Positions 55,863 through 64,000 of a DNA stretch of 64,000 nt are shown here, piece after piece (position 1 is the stretch's first letter; each line of letters opens with the position of its first letter). Position numbers and translations under genes: made by a program. Below the pieces are notes generated by a model. That model did not search any database, was not told the DNA's origin, and worked only from the letters and a program-made list of their open reading frames with translations. The stretch spans positions 558,001-622,000 of the forward strand of contig JAACMV010000017.1 in NCBI GenBank assembly GCA_010909725.1, in the 5' to 3' direction. Source of the stretch: Picochlorum sp. 'celeri'. Lineage: Eukaryota; Chlorophyta; Trebouxiophyceae.

Positions 55863-56109
55863 TCAAGGGCTCTCATTCTTCATACTAGTCCCTGCTGCCT
55901 CTGGTTTATTTATTGAGAAAGTACCAGGCCGTTGCCTATCAAATGCACAGTGAAGACTGGTAGGATGATCTCTACAGCATTCTTTCAATTTTTCAATCTC
56001 CCACTGGCATTTATCCAGGTCAAACATGGTCTCTTTTCATACATTTTTGAATTCGACACGCCCAACCTTTGCACGCTTCTGTTGCTTGACCTTGCAACAC
56101 GTTGGGCAT
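55863..56109 (-). pseudogene. CMC4: CMC4-like twin-Cys mitochondrial protein, interrupted by a one-base frameshift
   Basis: The ATG at 56107-56109 opens a frame encoding MPNVLQGQATEACKGWACRI then QKCMKRDH before a stop. One base out of frame the homology continues as FDLDKCQWEIEKLKECCRDH and PTSLHCAF, ending at the TGA at 55863-55865. Together the cysteines give C-x4-C-x4-C...C-x9-C-C-x8-C, the exact pattern of CMC4 (p8/MTCP1NB), a small intermembrane-space protein imported by Mia40. The distance from the third to the fourth cysteine codon is 31 nt where the family has 30, so one extra base is present. A run of four A (plus-strand T, 56034-56037) is the likeliest place. It could be a recent pseudogene, an assembly error or programmed frameshifting. 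No intron fits the gap. Confidence 0.75.
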
Positions 56110-56642
56110 TTCGTAAATCACATGAATATTGTAAATGGAAATTAGATATAGGAAACACAACTGGCACTCGATTGATTGATTGTCTGACGAACTCTGGATC
56201 TCTTCATATGGAGATCTCTCTCAGCAGCACGTTTGAACGGATTCGTTCGTTGTTGCTCTGGAGCCCACGGATACATGTATGCATTTACTGGATGATGTGC
56301 ATTGTCTGGTCTGGTTCTGTAGCGATGCGGTCTTTATCCTCTGGTGCTAGTGGCTTCAGGTTCCCCTATGGAGACTGGCCCATGCGCCCGTCAACTGAAT
56401 AGAGTGTCAAGAAATCCCTGGGGCATTCTGCAGGCCTGAGCGTACGTCAGGCTTACAAGCGCGTAACGTAATCTCAGGGTCGAGCTCGAGCGCTGCATCC
56501 TACTGGGAAAGATACAATACACAAGAAGAAAAGCACTGATATTTCGGATACGCAAAAACCCTCTGCAATTTTTTGAGCAATCTAGGCAGATATATTGTAT
56601 ATACGCAATCAGAAATACCTCAGACGCCCGTCGACAGAAAAT
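56110..56642. other. Divergent spacer
   Basis: Promoter side of both the CMC4-like gene and the DUF285 gene. Longer open frames on the plus strand overlap the CMC4 region antisense and look spurious. Confidence 0.35.
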
Positions 56643-58002
56643 ATGCCCCAGAGAGAAAAGGCCTTTCTGGTTCCCTTTCTCTTGGCCATCTGCGCATGCT
56701 GTGCGGTAAAAACACAAGCAAATGCGCCAAAAAAACTTTTAGCAGGTGGAGGACGAGATTCGACGCTCGGGGGAATGTGCTTTGACAACACACTTGGTGA
56801 CAGCTCAGCCCTCAGGAATGTTCGAATGCAAATCGTGAAATTCAATCAGAAGAAGAGGTACGTCGAGAATGAATGATATAATCACTCATACAGGGAGATC
56901 GTATGTGTATGGTGTGAATCCATGATATTCTCGGTGCAACATACTTGTGTGCAGTATGTATAGAGATGGTGACATTATCGCCGTGTACAAGTTGGACAGA
57001 CCTGGACATGGCAGTCTCGCTGGATGTGCGGATGCCTGTCTGTTGAATTGGAGGTTGACAGATGATACTACACAAGCTTTGGACACAGACTGCTCGTTAA
57101 ATGAAAATAGCCACTGTCCCATGACATCTGGAATACTTGTGGCAGACAGAAAGTGTGAGGCATTCATGTTCAATCGTATCACGAGTGTGTGTACGTTACT
57201 GTCAGCTGAGCAGTCTCTAAAGCTTACTCGGAGTAGCAACTTTTGGTCTGGGAAGCTGATGTGCGAGGATATCAGCAGCGTAGATGATTGGGCACAAGGT
57301 GTTGTCAGTAGGCGCAGTCCACCTCCCCCACCGAGCCCACCACCACCAAGTCCGCCACCGCCACCACCAAGCCCACCACCTCCACCTCCACCGCCGCTCT
57401 TCTATTTGGCAACAAATGGGATCACTGTAAAATGCCCGAGTGCTCCAAATGGAGACTCTGGTACCGTGGATGGAAAAACCTATACCAAGAGATCAAGTGA
57501 TCAGATCACTACTGCAAATGCAGCGACCACTTGTACAAGTGGTGTCACAGATATGTCTTATATGTTTCATTTTGCCGGTTCATTCAACCAGGACATTGGC
57601 AGTTGGGACACCAGCCAGGTGACTGATATGACTTATATGTTTGGTAGAGCCTCTGCATTCAACCAGGATATTGGCCATTGGGACACAAGTCAGGTGACTT
57701 CTATGTCTACTATGTTTTATCAAGCCTTTGCATTCAACCAGCCAATTGGCGATTGGGACACCAGCCAGGTGACTGATATGTCTACTATGTTTTTTTATGC
57801 CTATGCATTCAACCAGGATATTGGCGATTGGGTCACCAGCCAGGTGACTGATATGTCTTTTATGTTTTATGATGCCAGAGCATTCAACCAGAATATCTCT
57901 TCGTGGTGTGTCTCGAAGATTTCATTCGAGCCCAATAATTTCGCTACTAAAAGTGCCCTTACAGTCGCAAATAAACCTGTGTGGGGCACCTGCCCAGCCT
58001 AA
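56643..58002 (+). CDS. Secreted PAN-like / proline-rich / DUF285-repeat protein (2 exons)
   Basis: Predicted 420-residue extracellular protein. Exon 1 (56643-56857) encodes a signal peptide ([19 protein letters not shown]); a 97-nt GT-AG intron leads to exon 2 (56955-58002). Residues about 55-200 form a cysteine-containing region ([11 protein letters not shown] ... [19 protein letters not shown] ... SGKLMC) resembling a PAN/apple ligand-binding domain. Next is a hydroxyproline-type SPPPPP linker like those of green-algal wall glycoproteins. The C-terminus has about five 25-residue DUF285 (BspA-type leucine-rich) repeats with consensus [20 protein letters not shown]. DUF285 repeats are known from surface proteins of bacteria and protists. 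A wall or adhesion role is inferred. The ATG 56643 fits the leader. Confidence 0.85.
57541..57900 (+). repeat. 75-bp tandem repeats (DUF285 units)
   Basis: Phe-Asn-Gln codons recur at 57583, 57658, 57733, 57808 and 57883, exactly 75 nt apart. Units are highly similar at DNA level, including silent sites. Confidence 0.92.
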
Positions 58003-58870
58003 ATTTGATAAAGTTTATATATAAAAAATGGCAGGGAGGGCATTAGAGTGAAGGCTGATGGACAGGTCTGTGGAGATGAGTGTGAGCCAGGATGGTTGAC
58101 TTTTCTGCCCTGGGTGATGTATTAGCTGATCAGCTCATGAGGCATTGAGCATGCATTGTCATCATGTCAGCATGGATTTCTCTCGCTACTATTAAACATA
58201 GAGTTGCATTCAAGAAAGAAGAATACTAAATGAAAAGACCCTCGTATGGCGTACATCATTGTTCTATGGCGTTGCGCCAACAGCATGTATGTTGTTGCAT
58301 CTATAGTGGTCTCCTGTTTGACCGCTACGTCATCTTTGCCAACTATGAGTGATCTCTCATTACTTTACCCGATGTTCATACCTGGAATGTAAATATCAGT
58401 AGCGACAAAGCTCGATAATGTACTCCAGGTTTCCTCTCTTCTCTGTTGTGCTCAGGACAAGTGTCAGTCAGAGCAAGGCATCTGCAACCTTTCCAGTGAT
58501 TCTTCTAGCCTCCCTCATGCTATATTTGTGAGCAAAGATTAATTTATGTATTCAGAAAGACTGAAATAATAAATAGAAAATACCTCTTGACGACGAATGT
58601 GGCATGTTGGTTCTGAGGAACTGTGCTCAAAGTTGATTAAAAATTTTGGAAACTTTTGAGCAAGACTGTCCGCATTGAATTCCCAATTCATAGTACTGTT
58701 TAAAATATATATGATAAGCGCTGTTTTCTTCTTGGAGAACAGTACATTCATTGGCCTCTTGATGAGCATGAGTCCTGAATGATGGCCAGGCCCTGTTCTG
58801 CAAGTTCTTGCAGGTCTGGATTACTGCAGTAGAGAGTCCATGCAGGAGAGTCATTCCCATAAGATTCGCC
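58003..58870. other. Intergenic, no gene seen
   Basis: AT-rich sequence between the DUF285 gene and the recombinase relic. The short open frames show no family features, and no RNA gene is recognised. Confidence 0.4.
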
Positions 58871-59571
58871 TCAATGTGTCACGACAATACCGTTAGAATG
58901 ACAGAGACCAGTTTGCTGCATGGCTGATGCAATCCTCTCCTCAGGAGTGCTGGCCTTGGTACCGCCCTCAACAGAACAGCAAGGTGATACAGCGTTGTAG
59001 TGACACAGCATGGTCGCCACTGAATGTCGTTGGGCGTCTGCCACTTGCTTTATGGTATGATATGATGCGTTTGATGACATGACAAGGGTAGAATGTGCCT
59101 TACGGAGACCTTGGATTGGACGTGGCCATGGTGTGTTGTCCTGTTGTGATGCCATGGCTTGACTCAGCAGTTTGGACAAGTTCACCTTGGATGTGTGCTT
59201 GTCTGGGCTATATGATCGATGGAGTGGATTTTGAGATGACTTATAGGTGTATGGAATGACCACGGATCGAGGGAATTGGCGTATGGAGTCCAACAGCACA
59301 GAGTGGAGCTCATCAGTAACAGGAATGTTGGCTCCACCCAATCTGCTCGGAGAGGTGGCTGCTTGGTGTACAAGCACAGGGCAAACCATTGCCAGTACTC
59401 GGTGGTATTTGCTGGGTCGCTGTCGATCCTGCGTTTGATGGCATCCCTGCCACAGCATATCTCGTGGAACGTTTTGAAGTCTTTGCCTTGGATGTTGTGC
59501 TGAAACACACAGGATACTCTGTAGCAACACGCGAAACAAACATGGCTTGGTGATGATTGCATCCATTTCAT
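58871..59571 (-). pseudogene. Tyrosine-recombinase relic (broken frame)
   Basis: Two overlapping minus-strand frames together resemble the catalytic domain of a tyrosine recombinase of the type found in Polinton-like viruses, virophages and related algal elements. The upstream frame (about 59340-59490) has FKTFHEICCGRDAIKRRIDS, TEYWQWFALCLYTKQPPLRA and DW, where the PPLR arginine would be the first catalytic Arg. The downstream frame (about 58930-59345) has IPVTDELHSVLLDSIRQFPR, GLRKAHSTLV, and QRHSVATMLCHYN with the probable H/R and nucleophile Tyr. The frame changes near 59340 and about 20-25 residues that normally hold the catalytic Lys hairpin seem to be missing, so it is likely inactive. 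The identification is by motif reading only; it abuts the right-hand direct repeat. Confidence 0.55.
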
Positions 59572-59695
59572 TTAAATAAAAGAAATACGAGCCATGCTGT
59601 ATTAGATGTTGCAGATCTCTGTCTTCCATGTTGTTGTTTCAGACGCATGTCATGCCGCATGCAGTCGTCGTACCTTGTCTTTATTTCATTCTTCT
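59497..59695. repeat. Direct repeat, right copy
   Basis: Second copy of the repeat at 55418-55631. One edge of the similarity is sharp in both copies, at GTGCTGAAAC (TTTCAGCAC on the minus strand, a splice-acceptor-like end); the other edge fades after ATTTCATTCTTCT. Confidence 0.93.
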
Positions 59696-59787
59696 TTGAT
59701 CCGCATTATCTATCCATAGTAGCATAAAATGGATACAATAATTTTTTCAATTTTCACAGTCATTTATGCTACAGGCAAACACACATA

Positions 59788-60759
59788 CTAGTAATAATAG
59801 TATGAGTCTTGTTGCAAGACCAAACACACATCTTCTTCTTTTTGATCCTCTTCTAATGGACATGAAGACGATGGACTCTGTGAGGAGTGTTCTTCAGAAC
59901 ACAGAGATGGGTATTCCTGACAAAAGACAGAACACGGTAGCCGAGGAACACCCAAATCTGCCTGTTTTATCAACGTGTTCCACCCCTCTTTGAGGGAGAT
60001 TGGACAATAGCATCCAGGATCTTGCGTGGGTTCCCCCAACGCTGTGGTCGCATCGCAATATTCTACAATAAATAAAGCCTTTTTCCGTAGACTTTTCTCT
60101 CTGGAGTATTCCATACACTCCCGAAACGTAAAGCACGACTCGTTCATAAACCAATCAAATTTGGAACCAATCCTACTGACCAACTCTATGGCATTCTTCA
60201 ATCCAATGCCCAACCCCAGCGAATGCGCCGTCTCTGCCAAATACACATTAAATGACTGCTGATCCTTTCTTGTCAGTGAAAATCCAGTCTCCTTCTTCCC
60301 AAACGTGTATCCATCCACATTATCAGGGTCCACTCCCGCACACCCAATACGCTTGGCAAATTTGATTCGCTTCTTGGCAATCCTCCTCACTCTCTTGGAT
60401 CGCACATCCACCCAATATTCTCCTGGCCACCCGTCCATAGGACGCCCGATAGACGACCCCCAGGCCGCTTTTGAAAAGCTATATGGCCCACGATCTTCAT
60501 CCTTGTCAACCCTGTAGGCTTCAAATGTCCCAGCACTGAAATAGCATACAACCTTGGCCGCAGGGTCCTTCTTCTTTATATATGGTATAAAATCTCGTGC
60601 TGTATCGATATCAATGACATACAGATCGACGCCGGGTATATATGAGGCAGAACCTGTATCGGAAAGTTGGTACTGCCAAGACACATTTTTGGGTGGGACA
60701 TACCACCCTGCTGCTGCTATGGTTACTACAGCCAATAGCCTGAATACATGTTTGATCAT
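59788..60759 (-). CDS. Secreted glycoside hydrolase GH114-like
   Basis: A 323-residue protein with a signal peptide (MIKHVFRLLAVVTIAAAGWY) and a TIM-barrel-type domain matching GH114, the endo-alpha-1,4-polygalactosaminidase family. Diagnostic motifs in order are WQYQLSD, YVIDIDTARDFI, KVVCYFSAGTFEAYR, WPGEYWVDVRSKRVRRI, CAGVDPDNVDGYTF, FSLTRKDQQSFNVYLAETAH, GIGLKNAIELV, FDWFMNESCFTFREC and KALFIVEYCD. Asp in DPDNVDGY and Glu in NESC are candidate catalytic acids. Most members are bacterial or fungal and cut galactosamine-rich polymers; the algal substrate is unknown. The tail after about residue 270 is cysteine- and Ser/Glu-rich and ends in YYYY. The ATG at 60757-60759 directly precedes the leader. 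No intron. Confidence 0.9.
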   Translation of the reverse strand: MIKHVFRLLAVVTIAAAGWYVPPKNVSWQYQLSDTGSASYIPGVDLYVIDIDTARDFIPYIKKKDPAAKVVCYFSAGTFEAYRVDKDEDRGPYSFSKAAWGSSIGRPMDGWPGEYWVDVRSKRVRRIAKKRIKFAKRIGCAGVDPDNVDGYTFGKKETGFSLTRKDQQSFNVYLAETAHSLGLGIGLKNAIELVSRIGSKFDWFMNESCFTFRECMEYSREKSLRKKALFIVEYCDATTALGEPTQDPGCYCPISLKEGWNTLIKQADLGVPRLPCSVFCQEYPSLCSEEHSSQSPSSSCPLEEDQKEEDVCLVLQQDSYYYY

Positions 60760-60943
60760 GACATATTTGTTATATCAATGAATGCCTTGTTTGGTTGCCT
60801 GAGGGATTCAAAGACCCATTGCTTGTGAGTAATTAAAACATTTAAAAACTATTTCTGGAATGGATACAAGATGTTCCACCACTGCTGCTGCATGAGCAGA
60901 ATACAGAAATGAGAGAGGTATCCATGTGCATCTAAAATACCCT

Positions 60944-63900
60944 ATGGAGACTGTGGATGGTGTCTCAAGGGACGGTAGTGAGGATACAGATGCGGAAGAA
61001 AACAAGGAATTGTTGAGAGCCGTTGTCCAAGGACGGTGCTCGATTGCCACAGATGGATCCTCAAAGGGAATACATAATACTAATTCAGAAGGTCTGTATG
61101 GGGCTATGTCGGAGGTAGAGGCGGCTCCATTGACGATTCGGGATGTGGTTGAGCCCAACGACCACTCCTGGAATGCGTCATGGGATTCCATTGATATCGT
61201 ATCTTTTGAGATATATGTGTTGGACTATGTTCGTACACTATCAAAGGATGTGTTGTCGCGTCGAGAGCGTGTGAAAGAGGAGCGTCAGAAGGAGAGTGGT
61301 CGAGGTGTGGTACAGGTTGCGTCTGAGAAGGAGTTTCCGAGGTTGGAGGCGAGGATTGCGTCGCCGAAAGCGGGAGGTGGGAGGAATGTAATGAATTCTA
61401 AGGAATCGAAAAGGAGGATTGTGCCCACTGCAGTGCAGTCTGTGGAGATTAATACCAAGTTTCTGGTGGATGAAGAATCAGTTGGGCCACCTGCGTGGCC
61501 TGCTACTTCTTCTTCTTCTTCTTCCTTTTCTTGGACCAAGAAGAAGACGACAAAGGAGGAAGATAATAATAATAAGAATAGTGGATCGAGTCGAGTGGAA
61601 CGTATCATGGCTTCTCGGTCTGGATTTGACACGCCAGAGCAGGGCTTGAAGAAGAAGGCACAGTCAAGGATGGATGATGGTGCATTGGCGGTTGGGAGAA
61701 TGACGCTGGAGGAAGACGAGCACAGTCTGCAATCTAAAGTTGTTGGTACAAGTCATGCGCTTGGTGATGGGTTGAAGAGGCTTGCGTGCCTGCATGGGCG
61801 TGTGCTTGGACTGTCTTCCACCATGTTTATGACATCAGAGATTAGCTTTTTGTTTCAGATGCTCACTGTCGATGTGTCGGAGAGTGGGGAGAAGAAAGAA
61901 AATCATGATGTATATCTAGGAATAGATGGATTTACGTGTGGAATGGATGCGGTGCAGTATGCTGCATGTGTTTTGTTGCATGCGGGGAATCTTGTGCTAG
62001 GCCTTGGTGTGAAAGTGCTGCAGGATATGAAAGCATATATTGATGTCATCTCTAGAAATATACAGATAGAGGAGATTCGAAAGCTCAAGAATGTCGTGAT
62101 GGACACGCTAGAGCGGCATGAGCCATGGGGTGGGCTGGTGCAGTCTCCCTCATTTCACACACAAAATAATACTGGCTGTTTGACGGGTCATATGGGATTG
62201 AATGTGTTTTTAAACGATGACGACATGAATAGGAAGAAAAGCCCAGATGGACAACGTAAATTGTCGAATAGAGAGGCATTTCGTGATAGTTGGTTCAAAT
62301 TGATGAAGGAGGCTGTGCGTCAGTCAACATCGCTGAGCGAGCTACAGCAACATGGGAAGATTGGTCATCATCATGTGCCTGAAGAACGCCATGGCGAAGC
62401 TACTGTGCTCAAATTGCTTCAAGAAGAATCGTCTCGCCTTTTGAGAGGCCTGAGGCTCGATAATTATGAGGCATTTGCGGAACTCTTTGTTGCTGCTGTG
62501 CTGCAGGCTGCAGCGACTGGTGAGGCGTTGATGGATGAAGAACTCACAGGAATCGCAAAGCAAAATGTGTCTCGATTCCAATCGTTGAATAAGAGATTTC
62601 AGTTGCAGAATGACTCGAAAAAGCCTGGATTTGGAGGGCCAAGGAATGACTACCAGAATAGACAGTCAAAGGGAAGGGTCTCGTACATGTCAAAGAGGAC
62701 ACAGGTTGATCAATCAGCAGAGCATGCTCTCAATGTTGCTGGAGAATTTACAAAAGCTCTACGCCCTTTTGTGTTGTTTTTGGAGGCGAGTGATAGTCAC
62801 AGACTTGATATGAGTTTAATACGTGTCATGAGGGCCAAACTGGAACATCTTGTCCAGTGTTCCCCTGATGATGCGCCCACGTCTCTTGATAGCGGGGGTC
62901 TTCTTGGTATTGATGAGATTTGTATTTCTACAACTGCGTTAGCTGGATTTTTGGGGTACCTGTCATTTACAAAGGGCGACAGTGTGGGAGTCCAGAGCAG
63001 GTGTTGTAATGGTGATTATGATGGCACGCATCACTTGGATGTCCTATATTATCTCAACTTGTGTTTGGAGTCTCCACCGCACGACTCGCGCCTTGGGATG
63101 CTATATAAGATTATGCCTTGGATATCCCGGTATTTGAAGTTTCTGTCGTGGAACAAGAAAGCAGCTGAATCATTGTACTTTCAGAGAGTTTTCTCAATAG
63201 TTGGAGGTATCAGAAGGCATCCCTATTTGCAGGCAAGAAGTCGTAGCTTTAGAGGTACCGCATGTCTTTCCTTACGATCTATTTTGGATGATCTTGCGTG
63301 GCAGTTTCAGCCGTATATGGAACGAGCAGACACACCTGGTGGACAGACAAAATCATGGGTGGATAGTATCCTCAGGGAAGATATTGTGTGGGCAAATGCA
63401 AACCTCGGCCGTCGCTATGTAGAGACGGCCTGTCCTGATCTGTCTTCTTTGGGGAAAATTTTCTCGAAAAAGAGTATAGGATCTCTTGATTCTACACAAG
63501 TACCGAGACGAGTGAGAAAGATTACACCCACAGCACCAAGCCAGGTGACCCAGACATCAACGGCTCTTGTAGGACAGAAGGAGACCACTACCACGCCCGT
63601 GTCGCACCAGCAAGTGTTGATAGAACTAGAAAAAGTATTTTTGGATCAATATAGTACGTCCACAAAGGTGACAGATATTAAATTGAGAGACTTTGTAGCC
63701 TGGTGCTCTGATGCCATTGCCCGCAAGGGTGTTGCTGCTGGTCTGGATCAGGCTGTCACATCATGCTGTGCAATCTTTGAGAATGAGATGAAGGAGCAAC
63801 TAGAACAGTATGCTGCATCATGTGTTATTTCTCAGACAAATAATGCCTCCAAGGGTAGAGTTGACAAGCAGAAACTTGAGGCTGTTTGCACATCAGCTGA

Positions 63901-64000
63901 TAACCTCTTCCGGTCAAAATTGTATGATACTGTGCGAGCTGCATCAATAAAGGCACTTCGAGATACGATACAGAAATGCTCTAAAAGCACTGTAGAGCTG
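60944..64000 (+). CDS. CDAN1: Codanin-1-like protein (3' partial)
   Basis: A frame starting at the ATG at 60944 stays open through the window end (1,019 codons read without a stop), so the gene continues to the right. Near residue 125 the segment FPRLEARIASP ... SKRRIVPT matches the conserved F-P-L...RRI-PT motif of codanin-1. Later, LAGFLGYLSF near residue 665 and MPWISRYLKFLSWNKKAAES followed by FQRVFSIVGGIRR match its conserved middle region (family forms such as LGFLxFxPY and VPWVVEYLSMLD). Codanin-1 binds the histone chaperone ASF1 and controls its nuclear import; plant homologues exist but are little studied. An Asn/Ser/Lys-rich stretch (about residues 185-215) is low-complexity. No intron is needed. 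The family call is by pattern recognition. Confidence 0.75.
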   Translation, partial: METVDGVSRDGSEDTDAEENKELLRAVVQGRCSIATDGSSKGIHNTNSEGLYGAMSEVEAAPLTIRDVVEPNDHSWNASWDSIDIVSFEIYVLDYVRTLSKDVLSRRERVKEERQKESGRGVVQVASEKEFPRLEARIASPKAGGGRNVMNSKESKRRIVPTAVQSVEINTKFLVDEESVGPPAWPATSSSSSSFSWTKKKTTKEEDNNNKNSGSSRVERIMASRSGFDTPEQGLKKKAQSRMDDGALAVGRMTLEEDEHSLQSKVVGTSHALGDGLKRLACLHGRVLGLSSTMFMTSEISFLFQMLTVDVSESGEKKENHDVYLGIDGFTCGMDAVQYAACVLLHAGNLVLGLGVKVLQDMKAYIDVISRNIQIEEIRKLKNVVMDTLERHEPWGGLVQSPSFHTQNNTGCLTGHMGLNVFLNDDDMNRKKSPDGQRKLSNREAFRDSWFKLMKEAVRQSTSLSELQQHGKIGHHHVPEERHGEATVLKLLQEESSRLLRGLRLDNYEAFAELFVAAVLQAAATGEALMDEELTGIAKQNVSRFQSLNKRFQLQNDSKKPGFGGPRNDYQNRQSKGRVSYMSKRTQVDQSAEHALNVAGEFTKALRPFVLFLEASDSHRLDMSLIRVMRAKLEHLVQCSPDDAPTSLDSGGLLGIDEICISTTALAGFLGYLSFTKGDSVGVQSRCCNGDYDGTHHLDVLYYLNLCLESPPHDSRLGMLYKIMPWISRYLKFLSWNKKAAESLYFQRVFSIVGGIRRHPYLQARSRSFRGTACLSLRSILDDLAWQFQPYMERADTPGGQTKSWVDSILREDIVWANANLGRRYVETACPDLSSLGKIFSKKSIGSLDSTQVPRRVRKITPTAPSQVTQTSTALVGQKETTTTPVSHQQVLIELEKVFLDQYSTSTKVTDIKLRDFVAWCSDAIARKGVAAGLDQAVTSCCAIFENEMKEQLEQYAASCVISQTNNASKGRVDKQKLEAVCTSADNLFRSKLYDTVRAASIKALRDTIQKCSKSTVEL

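Noticed and set aside
55932..56402. 157-codon plus-strand ORF
   Set aside because: Antisense to the CMC4-like gene, whose cysteine pattern is far stronger evidence for the minus strand.
58871..59629. A single intact 252-residue minus-strand gene
   Set aside because: Its first ~45 codons are the dispersed repeat. The recombinase-like homology switches to another frame near 59340, so the continuous frame is probably not the original protein.

Overview
The window is nuclear DNA from a photosynthetic eukaryote, most likely a green alga. Supporting observations: a plastid-type acetylglutamate kinase with a leader, an alpha-glucan water dikinase, a plant-like class VIII-type myosin, a Mei2-like RNA-binding protein, a proline-rich secreted protein, and TGTAA, the chlorophyte polyadenylation signal, downstream of several stop codons. 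Genes are dense, lie on both strands and have few, short introns that cluster at the 5' end of each gene. I could not settle the species.

Region by region. 0-4.1 kb: Mei2-like protein (5' end outside the window) and beta-tubulin. 4.1-10.5 kb: a B12-dependent methionine synthase whose homocysteine/folate half is duplicated in frame, with a small membrane-protein ORF 12 nt upstream. 10.8-13.3 kb: GCP4 of the gamma-tubulin complex converging on SDHAF4. 13.3-18.8 kb: a full-length two-ORF LINE retrotransposon whose poly(A) end lies 27 nt upstream of the SDHAF4 start codon. 18.9-23 kb: an unknown membrane protein, an ankyrin-repeat protein and an ABC-F ATPase. 23.4-32.1 kb: casein kinase 1, a VTC4-type polyphosphate polymerase, a SpoU RNA methyltransferase, an unknown protein with putative PP1-docking motifs, and acetylglutamate kinase. 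32.5-45.5 kb: an unknown protein, UTP10/HEATR1 (four exons), myosin, and a poly-Ser/poly-Gln protein. 45.9-55.3 kb: a small membrane protein, glucan water dikinase, a secreted Cys-rich protein, a double GYF-domain protein and a MATE transporter. 55.4-59.7 kb: an accessory-looking segment bounded by two ~200-bp direct repeats. It holds a frameshifted CMC4-like gene, a secreted PAN/Pro-rich/DUF285 protein and a broken tyrosine recombinase. 59.8-64 kb: a secreted GH114-like glycosidase and a codanin-1-like gene that runs off the right edge.

Most genes are unrelated housekeeping functions (cytoskeleton, ribosome biogenesis, phosphate and starch metabolism, one-carbon metabolism), not a pathway cluster. 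The most unusual items are the double-module methionine synthase with signs of gene conversion, the recombinase/direct-repeat segment with its one-base-broken CMC4 gene, and the LINE placed against SDHAF4. All functions are inferred from sequence reading, without database searches.
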